Source: Aquipseudomonas alcaligenes MRY13-0052 (GTDB lineage: Bacteria > Pseudomonadota > Gammaproteobacteria > Pseudomonadales > Pseudomonadaceae). Taken from it: DNA of 64,000 bases. Below the pieces are notes generated by a model, which had not been told where the DNA came from, ran no database searches, and was given only the letters and a program-made list of their open reading frames with translations. Numbering within the stretch: the stretch's first letter is position 1; every line of letters begins with the position of its first letter. Shown here piece after piece: positions 19,765 to 29,149 of this stretch. The position numbers and the translations under genes are program-made. The stretch covers positions 16,659 to 80,658 of the forward strand of contig BATO01000020.1 of assembly GCA_000474255.1 (NCBI GenBank), written 5' to 3'.

Positions 19765-21443
19765 CAGGCCGCCACCGACAGGCCCAGTGCGCGGACGCTT
19801 TCAGCGGCCAGGTCGAGCACGCTCGGCTGGGCATCGGGGCGCAGTACGCCGCCACCTTCGAGGTAGTACTCGAGGCTGGTGAGGGCGTCGGCCAGGGTTT
19901 CCAGCAGTTGCTCGGAGGGCATCTGCGGCGCTTCGATCATGTCTTTCTGGATGAAGTCGCCACAAGCGCCTACCAGCACCGCCGCGCGCTCCTGGCCGAG
20001 GAACCAGAGGCCGCCACGCACGGCTTGCAGGGTCAGGGGCACGTTGGCCAGGTGCAGCTTGTCGCCATTGGATTCGAGGTACGCGGTAATGGCGCGCTTG
20101 GCCATGGCCAGGCCGGCCTGGGCTTCGTCGATGACCACGATGCGCGCTTCGGTCAGTTGGTGCTGGGCGAAGGACTCCGATTCGGTCATCGCCTGGGCCG
20201 CCGCCTGGCGGTTCTCGCGACGCTCGCCACGCTCGAGGTCGGCCACCATGCTTTCGACATAGAGCACGGCATCGGCCAGCTTGTGCAGGGATTCGGGGGC
20301 GGCCGGCGATTGCTCGCTCCAGCCAGCGACCACCGGCAGCTGCGCATGCAGGGCGTTGGCGGCGGAAGTCTGGCCGACCATGCCGAGGGTTTTGGCCAGC
20401 TTGCCCAGCAGGGCGTGCAGGCTGCCGAAGCTTTCCACCTGGGCGGTGCCGCGCTCGATCAGGTCGAGCACGTCCTTGACGCTGGCCAGCTCCTCGCGGA
20501 TGGCCGAGGACAGGGAACGCATCACCGCCTGGCCCGGGCCGGCCAGACGCTGGTATTCCTCTTCCAGCAGGTGGTCGGTGAAGGGCAGCGCGGTCATGCC
20601 GAAGACGCTACGCAGCTCACTGGCACGCGGCCCCTGGCTATCGGCCAGGGCAACGAGGTAGAGCAGTTCCTTTTGCAGGTTGCGCGGCGCTTCGTAGAGC
20701 TCATTGGCGAGCAGTTGCTTGAGCTCGCGGTCGATGCGCGAGAACAGCTGCTTGCGTGCCTTGCGCGGCAGCAGCTGGCCGTCCAGCACCGCTTCCACGG
20801 CGGCGGCGCCGATCCAGCACAGGCGCGCACGGGGATCGATGGCGTAGAGGCTGTCGAGGCGACCGAGGGCGCGGCCCATCAGCTTGAGGCTGGCCTGGGG
20901 GTTCTGTTCACGGATGAAGCCGAGCAGGCCCACCTGGTACATCTGCCGCAGGCGACGAGCCAGGAGGTCCTGGGCGCCGGTCTCGGGGAGGTTGGCGGCA
21001 GCGGGCACACGCGCCTGGTCCAGGCGCACGCTGAAGAAGAAGCTCTCCGGCAGCGCCGGCTGGTTGGCGGCCTGGCGCAGGTCGTTGATCGCCGGCAGCA
21101 ACAGCTCGGGCATTTCCTGGCGGTGGGCGTCGACGTTTTCCAGGTAGCGGCGCAGCACGTAAAGCGCATTGGCGAGCGCGGCCAGCTGGCTGTCGCGCTC
21201 TTCACCGGCCCCGGCCGGGATGTCGGTCGCCTGGTCCAGGACTTCCTGGGCCAGCAGCTCGGCGCCGGTGAGCTCGATGAGGTTGAGGGTGCCGCGCACC
21301 TGCTGCAGGCTTTCCACAGCCTGTTGCAGCAGGCTGCCGTTCTCGCGTTCGACGATGAACTGCTCGAGGCTCTGTTCGGCCTGTTCGATAGTGGCGAACA
21401 GCTCGTCGCGCACCAGGCTCAGGGAAGTGGCTCCAGTGACCAT
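19764..21443 (-). CDS. fimL: Twitching-motility / Pil-Chp regulator FimL
   Basis: This protein has 559 residues with no signal peptide or membrane segment. The start [24 protein letters not shown], and the whole protein, resemble the N-terminal region of the chemotaxis kinase ChpA but with no kinase domain or clear phosphotransfer histidine. In P. aeruginosa FimL links the Pil-Chp system and FimV to cAMP production by CyaB and so to type IV pili and virulence genes. It is followed by nudC with a one-base overlap. Identification rests on size, sequence recall and synteny. Confidence 0.88.
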   Translation of the reverse strand: MVTGATSLSLVRDELFATIEQAEQSLEQFIVERENGSLLQQAVESLQQVRGTLNLIELTGAELLAQEVLDQATDIPAGAGEERDSQLAALANALYVLRRYLENVDAHRQEMPELLLPAINDLRQAANQPALPESFFFSVRLDQARVPAAANLPETGAQDLLARRLRQMYQVGLLGFIREQNPQASLKLMGRALGRLDSLYAIDPRARLCWIGAAAVEAVLDGQLLPRKARKQLFSRIDRELKQLLANELYEAPRNLQKELLYLVALADSQGPRASELRSVFGMTALPFTDHLLEEEYQRLAGPGQAVMRSLSSAIREELASVKDVLDLIERGTAQVESFGSLHALLGKLAKTLGMVGQTSAANALHAQLPVVAGWSEQSPAAPESLHKLADAVLYVESMVADLERGERRENRQAAAQAMTESESFAQHQLTEARIVVIDEAQAGLAMAKRAITAYLESNGDKLHLANVPLTLQAVRGGLWFLGQERAAVLVGACGDFIQKDMIEAPQMPSEQLLETLADALTSLEYYLEGGGVLRPDAQPSVLDLAAESVRALGLSVAA

Positions 21444-21482
21444 GCGTCTAGCGCGCCTCCCGCGCGGAGTTCTCGTACAGCA

Positions 21483-22295
21483 TCAGTCGGCGAATTCCGG
21501 CTTTTGTTTGTTCATATGGGCGGCCATGGCCACACGCAGGTCGGCGGACTGCAGCATCGCTGCGTTCCAGGTGGCGATGTATTCCAGGCCATCGTCCACG
21601 CGGTGGTCGCGCATGTAGCGAATCATTTCCTTGGTACCGCGCACGGCGACCGGCGACTTGGCGGCGATCTCGCGCGCCAGGGCGAAGACGCCTTCCAGCA
21701 GCGCATCGCGGTCGGCGTAGGTGCGGTTGACCAGGCCGATGGCGCGGGCTTCCTCGCCATCGATGGTGCGACCGGTGAAGGCCAGCTCACGCATCATGCC
21801 GTCGCCGATGATGCGCGGCAGGCGTTGCAGGGTGCCGACGTCAGCGGCCATGCCGATGTCGATCTCCTTGATGGAGAACTGCGCATCGGGGGTGGCGTAA
21901 CGCATGTCGCAGGCGGAGATCAGGTCGATGGCACCGCCCAGGCAGTAGCCCTGGATGGCGGCGAGCACCGGCTTGCTGCAGTTGTCCACGGCATTGAACG
22001 AGGCCTGCAGCTCGAGGATCTTGCGGCGCAGGGTCTGGGCGTTGCGGCCCACGTCCTTGCCCAGCTGGGTGCCGACCGAGGCCAGCAGCATGAGGTCGAT
22101 GCCCGAGGAGAAGTGCTTGCCGGCGCCGGACAGCACCACCACGCGGACTTCGTCGGTTTCGTCGATCCAACGGAAGATATCGATGATTTCCGTCCAGAAA
22201 TCGGCGTTCATCGCGTTGATCTTTTCGGGGCGATTGATCTCGACGTGGGCAATCTTGTCTGTCAGTTCTACACGAAAAGCTTTGTAGTCGGACAC
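21483..22295 (-). CDS. Enoyl-CoA hydratase/isomerase (crotonase family)
   Basis: This protein has 270 residues from the GTG at 22295 (VSDYKAFRVEL), which has AGGA 8 bp upstream. An ATG at 22328 would add 11 residues but lacks a ribosome site. Crotonase features are visible: INRPEKINAMN, SGAGKHFSSGIDL (oxyanion hole), IQGYCLGGAIDLISACDMRYA, and KEIDIGMAADVGTLQRLPRIIG. The Asp in GMAADVG suggests similarity to delta3,5-delta2,4-dienoyl-CoA isomerase. It acts in fatty-acid beta-oxidation. It lies upstream of fimL with a 39 bp gap, possibly in one transcript. Confidence 0.9.
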   Translation of the reverse strand: MSDYKAFRVELTDKIAHVEINRPEKINAMNADFWTEIIDIFRWIDETDEVRVVVLSGAGKHFSSGIDLMLLASVGTQLGKDVGRNAQTLRRKILELQASFNAVDNCSKPVLAAIQGYCLGGAIDLISACDMRYATPDAQFSIKEIDIGMAADVGTLQRLPRIIGDGMMRELAFTGRTIDGEEARAIGLVNRTYADRDALLEGVFALAREIAAKSPVAVRGTKEMIRYMRDHRVDDGLEYIATWNAAMLQSADLRVAMAAHMNKQKPEFAD

Positions 22296-22445
22296 CGTCG
22301 CGATCCTCGCCAGTTCTGCTGCTGGCATGCGTGAAAATTCTTGGGGAATAAACCCCGCAACTATAACAAGCGCGGGTGAAAAGTCGAAGACGGCCTCTGT
22401 GATGCAGGACACGCCATGGCAGATAGAAGCCGCTTGCAACGGGGC

Positions 22446-23807
22446 TCAGAGGCGCGTGGCCAGGGCATCACGGTGCACCCGGTTGCGCCATTGCCGCCAG
22501 GTGTAGAGCGGGATGCCGGCCATGAGCACGAGGAAGCCCCAGAAGATCGCCTGCTCGCCGGTGCCGTACAGCGCCCAGATCGAGTAGATGAAGCCGAGCA
22601 CGCCGATGGCCACCAGCCGGCCGCGTTCGCGCGCGGAGAAATCCCCCGGCTGCACCGCCAGCTGCTGCAGCAACGCAGCGGTGCAGAAGGCGTAGGGCAC
22701 GACGCCGGTCATGGTGCCGAGCAGGATGATCACGTTGAACACGTCCACCAGGTCGCCACGCCCGTCCACCAGCACCAGCGCGGTGACCAGGACGCCGGAA
22801 ATCAGCAGGCCGTTGGCCGGCACATCGTATTTGTTGGTCTTGGCCAGGGATTCGGGCAGCAGCCCGTCGCGTGCGGTGGCCATGGGGATCTGCCCCTGCA
22901 GCAGCACCCAGCCGTTGAGCGCGCCCAGGCAGGCGATCACCGCGCCGGCCGCCACCAGGTGGTAGCCCCAGTCGCCGATGAGCACCCGTGCCGCGTCGGC
23001 GAAGGGCGCGGTGGAGCGCATCAGCACCTCGGGCGGCAGCACGCCCTGCACCGCCGTGATGGAGAGGATGTAGACGGCGGCGGCGACCAGGGTGCCGAAC
23101 ACCGTGGCGCGGGGAATGGTGCGCTTGGGGTCGCGCACGTGGTCCGCCGGCACGGTCGCCGACTCCAGGCCGATGAAGGACCAGAGGGTGAGCGCCGCGG
23201 TGGTGGCGATGGCCTTGGCGTAGCCGCCGGAGCCCGAGGGCAGCTCACTGACCTCGGGGATGCGCAAGTATTCCGGGTGGAAGGAGAACCAGCCGAGGAT
23301 GCCCACCAGCAGCAGCGGGATCAGCTTGAGGGCGGTGAGGATGTTCTGCGCCAGGCCGAAGGCGCCGATGCCACGCAGGTTGATCAGGGTGCACAACCAG
23401 ATGGCGCCGATGGCGGTGGTCACCGTCAGCACCGGGTCGCGCAGGGCGGGGAAGAACACCTGCAGGTAGCCCACCAGGGTCACCGAGATGGCGGCGTTGC
23501 CGATCCAGGCGGCCTTCCAGTAGGTCCAGGCGCAGAGGTAGCCGGCGAAGGCGCCGAAACCGTCACGGGTATAGGCGTAGGGCCCGCCGGCTGCGGGGTT
23601 GAGCCGGGCCAGGCGGGCGAAGGTCAGCGCCAGGATCACCGCCCCGGTGCTGGAGATGAGCCAGCCGAACAGGCTCAGCCCGCCGTAGGCGGCGAGGCTG
23701 GAGGGCAGCAGGAAGACCCCCGAGCCGATCATGTTGCCCACCACCAGCGCGGTGCAGGTCCAGAACCCCATGGTGCCGGACCTGCCCGCCGGTTTCTGCT
23801 CGCTCAT
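22446..23807 (-). CDS. APC-family amino-acid permease/antiporter
   Basis: This protein has 453 residues with about 12 hydrophobic segments. The start MSEQKPAGRSGTMGFWTCTALVVGNMIGSGVFLLP carries the GSG helix-breaking motif of AdiC/CadB/PotE-type antiporters. It lies 15 bp downstream of lysine decarboxylase ldcA, so it is probably the lysine/cadaverine exchanger of that system, though lysine/arginine specificity is inferred from context only. It is transcribed with ldcA on the minus strand. Confidence 0.9.
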   Translation of the reverse strand: MSEQKPAGRSGTMGFWTCTALVVGNMIGSGVFLLPSSLAAYGGLSLFGWLISSTGAVILALTFARLARLNPAAGGPYAYTRDGFGAFAGYLCAWTYWKAAWIGNAAISVTLVGYLQVFFPALRDPVLTVTTAIGAIWLCTLINLRGIGAFGLAQNILTALKLIPLLLVGILGWFSFHPEYLRIPEVSELPSGSGGYAKAIATTAALTLWSFIGLESATVPADHVRDPKRTIPRATVFGTLVAAAVYILSITAVQGVLPPEVLMRSTAPFADAARVLIGDWGYHLVAAGAVIACLGALNGWVLLQGQIPMATARDGLLPESLAKTNKYDVPANGLLISGVLVTALVLVDGRGDLVDVFNVIILLGTMTGVVPYAFCTAALLQQLAVQPGDFSARERGRLVAIGVLGFIYSIWALYGTGEQAIFWGFLVLMAGIPLYTWRQWRNRVHRDALATRL

Positions 23808-23822
23808 CGCGCCCCCGGCTCG

Positions 23823-26078
23823 TCACTCCCTTATGCAATCAACGGTATAGCAGCGCCCCGTTGGGCTGTCGTCGTGCTGCAGGCCGTGGACATCGGAATC
23901 GAAGCCGGGGAAGGCGCTGTCGAAGGTCCGGGCGAAGGCCAGGTAGTCGATGATCGAGCGGGTCTGCGCGGTGAAACGCTCCCCCGGCATGATCAGCGGG
24001 ATGCCCGGCGGGTACGGCACCAGCATCACCGCGGCGATGCGCCCTTGCAGCTGCTCGATGGGCACCGCCTCGACCTCGCCACGCACCAGCTTGTCGTAAG
24101 CCTCCGACGGCTTGATGGCCAGCTCCGGCAGCGCGGTGTACATGCGCCGCATGGCCTTGGCCGTGGCGTTGTCGCGGTAGCAGGCGTGCAACTGGTCGCA
24201 GAGGTCGCGCAGGCCCAGCCCCTGGTAGCGGGCGGCATCGGCCCGGGCCACCGAGGGCAGTGCACTGGTCAGCGGGGCGTTGGCGTCGTAGGAGCGCTTG
24301 AACTCCAGCAGCTCGGTGAGCAGGGTGCTCCATTTACCCTTGGTGATGCCCATGGAGAACAGCACGAGGAAGGAGTAGAGGCCGGTCTTCTCCACCACCA
24401 GGCCGCGCTCCCAGAGGAACTTGCCGACCACCGCCGCCGGGATGCCCTGCTCGCCGAGCTTGCCGTCGGCACTGAGCCCGGGGGTGACCAGGGTGACCTT
24501 GATCGGGTCGAGCAGCACGTAGTCGTCCGCCACCTCGCCGAAGCCGTGCCAGTCGGCGCCGGGCTCCAGCACCCAGTCGCCGGTGGCCACCGCCTCGGCG
24601 CCTTCCACCTGGGGCGGCTCCCAGATATCGAACCACCAATCCTTGGCATCCAGGGTCTGCCAGACGTTGGCCAGGGCACGGCGGAAGCTCAGGGCCTCGT
24701 CGAAGGTTTCCTGGATCAGCGAGCGCCCGGCGGGACCCTCCATCATCGCCGAGGCCACGTCCAGCGAGGCGATGATGCCGTACTGGGGCGAAGTGGAGAT
24801 GTGCATCATGAACGCCTCGTTGAAGCGATCCCGGTCCAGCTGGCGGGCGCCGCCGTCCTGCACATGGATCATCGAGGCCTGACTGAAGGCCGCCAGCAGC
24901 TTGTGGGTGGAGTGGGTGGTGAACACCAGCGGGCCTTCTTCGCTGCGCGCCGTACCCATGCCGTAGCGGCCGTCGTAGAACTCGTGGAAGGCGGCGTAGG
25001 CGTACCAGGCTTCGTCGAAGTGCAGCACCTCAACGGTGTCGCCCAGCGCCTGCTTGATCAGCTCGGCGTTGTAGCAGAGGCCGTCGTAGGTGGAGTTGGT
25101 CACCACCGCCAGCTTGACCTTGGGCGCGCGGCCCCGGGCCAGTGGGCTGGCGTCGATCTTGGCCTGGATCGATTCGCGACTGAACTCGCTCAGGGGGATG
25201 GGCCCAATGATGCCCAGTTCGTTGCGCTCGGGGCTCAGGTAGAGCGGGATGGCGCCGGTCATGATGATCGAGTGGAGGATCGACTTGTGGCAGTTGCGGT
25301 CCACCAGCACCAGGTCGTCGCGGGCGACCATGGAGTGCCAGACGATCTTGTTCGCGGTGGAGGTGCCGTTGATCACGAAGAAGGTGTGGTCAGCACCGAA
25401 GTTGCGCGCGGCGCGGGCCTCGGCTTCGGCCAGGGGGCCGGTGTGATCCAGCAGCGAGCCCAGCTCGGGCACCGAGACGGAGAGGTCCGAGCGCAGGGTG
25501 TTTTCGCCGAAGAACTGGTGGAAGGCCTGCCCCACCGGGCTCTTGCGGTAGGCGACGCCACCGCCGTGACCGGGCGTGTGCCAGGAGTAGTTGGATTGCG
25601 CGGTGTGCTCCACCAGGGCACGGAAGAACGGCGGCAGCAGGCCTTCGAGGTAGTTGCGCGCGGCGCGGGCGACCTGGCGGGCGAGGAAGGGCACGGTGTC
25701 TTCGAAGAGGTAGAGCAGGCCGCGCAGCTGGTTGAGGTCGGCCATGGCTTCGGCCGGGGCGTTCTCGATGGTCACCTGTTCGCCCAGGGCGAAGATCGGC
25801 AGTTGCGGCGCACGCACCCGGGCCACGCGGATCAGCTCGACCACGTCCTGCAGCAGGCGCTGGTTCTCGCCCGCCCCTTCGGCGGCGACGAGGATGCAGG
25901 CCAAGCCGTGGTGGGTGGAGGCGACGATGCGCCCTTCGGCGGAACTGGCGGTGGAGAGGATGACGAAACCGTCCTGCTCCAGTTCGCGGGCGATGCCGCG
26001 CACGCGATCACCGGCGACCGTATCGGCCTTGATGTCGCGGTGGACGATGAGGATGGGGAACTTCAGGTCTTTGTACAT
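23823..26078 (-). CDS. ldcA: Lysine/arginine/ornithine decarboxylase, biosynthetic-type LdcA
   Basis: This protein has 751 residues, the size of P. aeruginosa LdcA. It is a PLP-dependent fold-type I decarboxylase with an N-terminal wing domain, the PLP lysine in TTHSTHKLLAAFSQAS and preceding LHFDEAWYAYAAFH, and the C-terminal domain with VPYPPGIPLIMPGE. In P. aeruginosa LdcA makes cadaverine and lets arginine feed lysine catabolism. The APC permease follows in the same direction by 15 bp. In the 126 bp between dnaQ and ldcA I see no firm promoter. Confidence 0.92.
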   Translation of the reverse strand: MYKDLKFPILIVHRDIKADTVAGDRVRGIARELEQDGFVILSTASSAEGRIVASTHHGLACILVAAEGAGENQRLLQDVVELIRVARVRAPQLPIFALGEQVTIENAPAEAMADLNQLRGLLYLFEDTVPFLARQVARAARNYLEGLLPPFFRALVEHTAQSNYSWHTPGHGGGVAYRKSPVGQAFHQFFGENTLRSDLSVSVPELGSLLDHTGPLAEAEARAARNFGADHTFFVINGTSTANKIVWHSMVARDDLVLVDRNCHKSILHSIIMTGAIPLYLSPERNELGIIGPIPLSEFSRESIQAKIDASPLARGRAPKVKLAVVTNSTYDGLCYNAELIKQALGDTVEVLHFDEAWYAYAAFHEFYDGRYGMGTARSEEGPLVFTTHSTHKLLAAFSQASMIHVQDGGARQLDRDRFNEAFMMHISTSPQYGIIASLDVASAMMEGPAGRSLIQETFDEALSFRRALANVWQTLDAKDWWFDIWEPPQVEGAEAVATGDWVLEPGADWHGFGEVADDYVLLDPIKVTLVTPGLSADGKLGEQGIPAAVVGKFLWERGLVVEKTGLYSFLVLFSMGITKGKWSTLLTELLEFKRSYDANAPLTSALPSVARADAARYQGLGLRDLCDQLHACYRDNATAKAMRRMYTALPELAIKPSEAYDKLVRGEVEAVPIEQLQGRIAAVMLVPYPPGIPLIMPGERFTAQTRSIIDYLAFARTFDSAFPGFDSDVHGLQHDDSPTGRCYTVDCIRE

Positions 26079-26204
26079 GCAGACTTCCCGAGGGCGGCGG
26101 GGTCGGTCCCGCCTGTGCCCTCAGGGTAGAAGCTCACCGGAGTCGACGGAACCCCGGTTGCCCCAGCCTGTACGAAAAGGTCGCGCCTCTGGAATTCGGC
26201 CGAC

Positions 26205-26945
26205 TCAGGCTTCCGGCGTGGCCGGCTGCTCCATCTGCACCCAGAGCGCCGGGGCGCCGGCGGACTTCTCGATCACGCCCATGCGCACCTTGTGGGCTGC
26301 GATCTCCTCCTCGGTTGCGAGGAGCACGCGGCCCGGTGCACGGCCGCTGATGCGACGGATCGGGCTGGCCACGGGGCGGCCACCGCCATCGTCGGCACCC
26401 TCGCCCGCCAGGGACAGGTTGGTCTGGCCACCGGTCATCGCCAGGTAGACGTCGGCGAGGATCTCGGCGTCGAGCAGTGCGCCGTGGAGGTCGCGGCCGG
26501 AGTTGTCGACGTCGTAGCGCTTGCACAGGGCGTCCAGGCTGTTGCGCTGGCCCGGGTGGCGCTCGCGAGCCATCATCAGGGTGTCGAGCACGCCGCAGTG
26601 TTCGGCGATGTCGGAGCGATCGCTCTGGCCCAGCAGGGCGAACTCGTTGTTGATGAAGCCGATGTCGAACGCCGCGTTGTGGATGATCAGCTCGGCGCCC
26701 TTGATGAATTCGAAGAATTCGTCGGCGATGTCCTTGAAGCGCGGCTTGCCCACCAGGAATTCGTTGGTGATGCCGTGGACCGCGATGGCGCCCTCGTCCA
26801 CTTCACGATCGGGCTGCAGGTAATAGTGGAAGTGACGCCCCGTGAGGCGGCGGCCATCCAGCTCGACGCAGCCGATCTCGATGATGCGGTGAGCATCGGT
26901 CACCGGCATGCCGGTGGTTTCGGTATCCAGTACTACATAACGCAT
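26205..26945 (-). CDS. dnaQ: DNA polymerase III epsilon subunit (proofreading exonuclease)
   Basis: This protein has 246 residues. DEDDh exonuclease motifs are present: Exo I LDTETTGM (D7, E9), Exo II HNAAFDIGFINNE, Exo III HGALLDAEILADVYL. The C-terminal tail supplies the alpha-subunit contact. It lies 55 bp after rnhA on the same strand, in the conserved order gloB, yafS-like gene, rnhA, dnaQ. Confidence 0.97.
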   Translation of the reverse strand: MRYVVLDTETTGMPVTDAHRIIEIGCVELDGRRLTGRHFHYYLQPDREVDEGAIAVHGITNEFLVGKPRFKDIADEFFEFIKGAELIIHNAAFDIGFINNEFALLGQSDRSDIAEHCGVLDTLMMARERHPGQRNSLDALCKRYDVDNSGRDLHGALLDAEILADVYLAMTGGQTNLSLAGEGADDGGGRPVASPIRRISGRAPGRVLLATEEEIAAHKVRMGVIEKSAGAPALWVQMEQPATPEA

Positions 26946-27000
26946 GTTCGGGCCCGTGAATGAGTGGCTCTATATAAGGAAGAACGCCGCAGGCGGCATT

Positions 27001-27444
27001 CTAGCGGGCGTTCAGCTCACTGACACCCCGGTTGGCCAACTGGTCGGCGCGCTCGTTGCCCGGGTGGCCGGTGTGGCCGCGGACCCACTGCCATTCCACT
27101 TCGTGGCGGTTCACCTGCTCGTCGAGCATCTGCCACAGGTCGGCGTTCTTCACCGGCTGCTTGGCGGCGGTCTTCCAGCCGCGCTTCTTCCAGTTGGGCA
27201 TCCATTCGCGGATGCCGCGCATCACGTACTCGGAGTCGGTCACCAGGCGCACCTTGCACGACCGCTTGAGCTCGGCCAGACCACTGATGGCGGCCATCAG
27301 CTCCATGCGGTTGTTGGTGGTATCGCGCTCGCCACCCCAGAGCTCGCGCTCGACGCCCTTGTAGACGAGCAATACGCCCCAGCCACCGGGACCGGGGTTA
27401 CCCTTGCAGGCGCCGTCGGTGTACATCTCGACTTGATCGGTCAC
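27001..27444 (-). CDS. rnhA: Ribonuclease HI
   Basis: This protein has 147 residues. Active-site residues match E. coli RNase HI: D10 ([15 protein letters not shown]), E48 ([10 protein letters not shown]), D70 (VTDSEYV) and the aspartate in [15 protein letters not shown]. It removes RNA from RNA-DNA hybrids. The start is GTG at 27444, immediately after the TAA of the upstream methyltransferase (0 bp gap), so translation is probably coupled. Confidence 0.97.
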   Translation of the reverse strand: MTDQVEMYTDGACKGNPGPGGWGVLLVYKGVERELWGGERDTTNNRMELMAAISGLAELKRSCKVRLVTDSEYVMRGIREWMPNWKKRGWKTAAKQPVKNADLWQMLDEQVNRHEVEWQWVRGHTGHPGNERADQLANRGVSELNAR

Positions 27445-28209
27445 TTAAGCCTCGTGTTTCGAATCGCGCCGGCTGACCTTGGCCACCGGCATCGGCACCA
27501 GCTTGCCCATGGGCTCGCGTCGGGCCGGACGCAGCGGGCGCAGGCCGACCACCAGCTTGCGCGCCACCAATAGATAGAAGCCGGCACCGAACCATTGCCC
27601 GGCACCGCCCCACCGCTCCAGCCGTGCCAGGCGCGTTTGCCAGGCTGCCGAAGCGAGCGGCGGACGATAGCACCCGAAGCGGCGTTTCTCCAGCGCGAAG
27701 CCCAGCAGGTTGAGCCAGTCGGCAACCCGTGTCGGCGAGATGCAACGGGCCTTGCCCAGAGCATCACCGGCGAAGTAGTGACGCAGGCCCCAAGGGCTCC
27801 AGGGGTTGACCCCGACGATCAGCAGGTGCCCGCCGGGCCGCACGCTGCGCGCGGCTTCACGCAACAGGCCATGGGGCGACAGGCAGAAATCCAGCCCGTG
27901 CTGCAGCACCACCACATCGGCGGCGTGCTCGCTGAGCGGCCAGGCATTTTCCTCGCAGACGATCTCGACGCCGGACAGCGGCGCGCCCAGGTGCACGCTG
28001 CGCTGGATCTGCTTCGCGCCCGGCGGCAGCTCGGCGCGCGGGCCGTAGTGCACCAGGTAGCCACCGAAGTAGCGCGCCAGTTCGTCCTCCAGCAGGCGCT
28101 GTTCCTCGAACAGCATCAGGCCACCGAGCGGCCCTTCGAACCAGGCGCGGGCATCGTCGATCAGCTCGATCCAGGCAGGATCGGCCTGGGCGAAGGCTTG
28201 CTCGGTCAT
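27445..28209 (-). CDS. Class I SAM-dependent methyltransferase, YafS-like
   Basis: This protein has 254 residues from the ATG at 28209, preceded by AGGAGA 7 bp upstream. The methyltransferase core is degenerate at motif I but recognisable: [12 protein letters not shown], then [27 protein letters not shown], and [14 protein letters not shown]. The gene sits between gloB (divergent, 60 bp) and rnhA, the same place as yafS in E. coli. The acceptor is unknown. The C-terminal tail is basic ([12 protein letters not shown]). Confidence 0.87.
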   Translation of the reverse strand: MTEQAFAQADPAWIELIDDARAWFEGPLGGLMLFEEQRLLEDELARYFGGYLVHYGPRAELPPGAKQIQRSVHLGAPLSGVEIVCEENAWPLSEHAADVVVLQHGLDFCLSPHGLLREAARSVRPGGHLLIVGVNPWSPWGLRHYFAGDALGKARCISPTRVADWLNLLGFALEKRRFGCYRPPLASAAWQTRLARLERWGGAGQWFGAGFYLLVARKLVVGLRPLRPARREPMGKLVPMPVAKVSRRDSKHEA

Positions 28210-28269
28210 GGAAATCTCCTGCATGGGAGCCCTAAGATGCTCCTTTGCGTACTGATTGGCGACCGGATC

Positions 28270-29049
28270 ATGATACAGATCGACCCCTTGCGTGCCCTCT
28301 CCGACAACTACATCTGGCTGTTGCAGGATGCGACCGAACGCCGCTGCGCCGTGGTCGACCCGGGCGACGCGACGCCGGTGCTGGCCTGGCTCGACGCCCA
28401 CCCCGGCTGGACCCTGTCGGACATCCTCATCACCCACCACCACGCCGACCACGTCGGCGGCGTGGAACGCATCAAGGCCGCCACCGGCGCCCGGGTGCTC
28501 GGTCCGGCCAACGAGCGCATCCCCGGCCGCGATCTTGCCCTGGATGAAGGCGACGAGGTGCAGGTGCTGGGCCTGTCGTTCCGCGTCATCCATGTGCCCG
28601 GCCACACCCTGGGCCACATCGCCTTCTTCCACGCCGACGCCAGCCGCCCCCTGCTGTTCAGCGGCGACACGCTGTTCGCCGCCGGCTGCGGGCGCATGTT
28701 CGAGGGCAACCCGGTGGACATGCAGGCCGCCCTCGCCCGCCTCGCCGCGCTGCCCGTGGAAACCCTGGTCTACTGCGCCCACGAATACACCCTGAGCAAC
28801 CTGCGCTTCGCCCGCGCCGTGGAGCCCGACAACGCCGACATCGCCCAGCGCTTCGAGGCCGTCACCCGGCTGCGCGAGCAGGACGGCATCAGCCTGCCTT
28901 CGACCATCGGCCTGGAACGCCTGACCAACCCCTTCCTGCGGGTGAATGAAACATCCGTAAAAGAAATAGCCGACAAGCGGGCCGGCAGCCATAACCCCGC
29001 ACCCGCACAGGTTTTTGCTGTCATCCGGGCATGGAAAGACAGCTTCTGA
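28270..29049 (+). CDS. gloB: Hydroxyacylglutathione hydrolase (glyoxalase II)
   Basis: This protein has 259 residues. The metallo-beta-lactamase metal motif THHHADH (T55-H61) is intact, with further ligands in [23 protein letters not shown] and YCAHEYT. It hydrolyses S-lactoylglutathione in methylglyoxal detoxification. The ATG at 28270 gives the usual family length; the frame stays open upstream but only over the divergent methyltransferase. The substrate-binding tail FLRVNE is conserved. Confidence 0.95.
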   Translation: MIQIDPLRALSDNYIWLLQDATERRCAVVDPGDATPVLAWLDAHPGWTLSDILITHHHADHVGGVERIKAATGARVLGPANERIPGRDLALDEGDEVQVLGLSFRVIHVPGHTLGHIAFFHADASRPLLFSGDTLFAAGCGRMFEGNPVDMQAALARLAALPVETLVYCAHEYTLSNLRFARAVEPDNADIAQRFEAVTRLREQDGISLPSTIGLERLTNPFLRVNETSVKEIADKRAGSHNPAPAQVFAVIRAWKDSF

Positions 29050-29149
29050 AACCCCTGCCAGGTCACAGTTGAGCTGGTGAAAACTTGACCACTCCCGGGT
29101 CGGTTCCTAGAATCGCCCGACCTTTTTGCCCGGAAAAGCACCCTGACCA

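Noticed and set aside
19908..22334. 808-codon plus-strand open frame
   Set aside because: Antisense to fimL and the crotonase; low-complexity composition and no recognisable domain.
22416..26129. 1237-codon plus-strand open frame
   Set aside because: It lies antisense to ldcA and the permease, has a His/Gln/Gly-rich composition typical of antisense GC-rich frames, and shows no motif.
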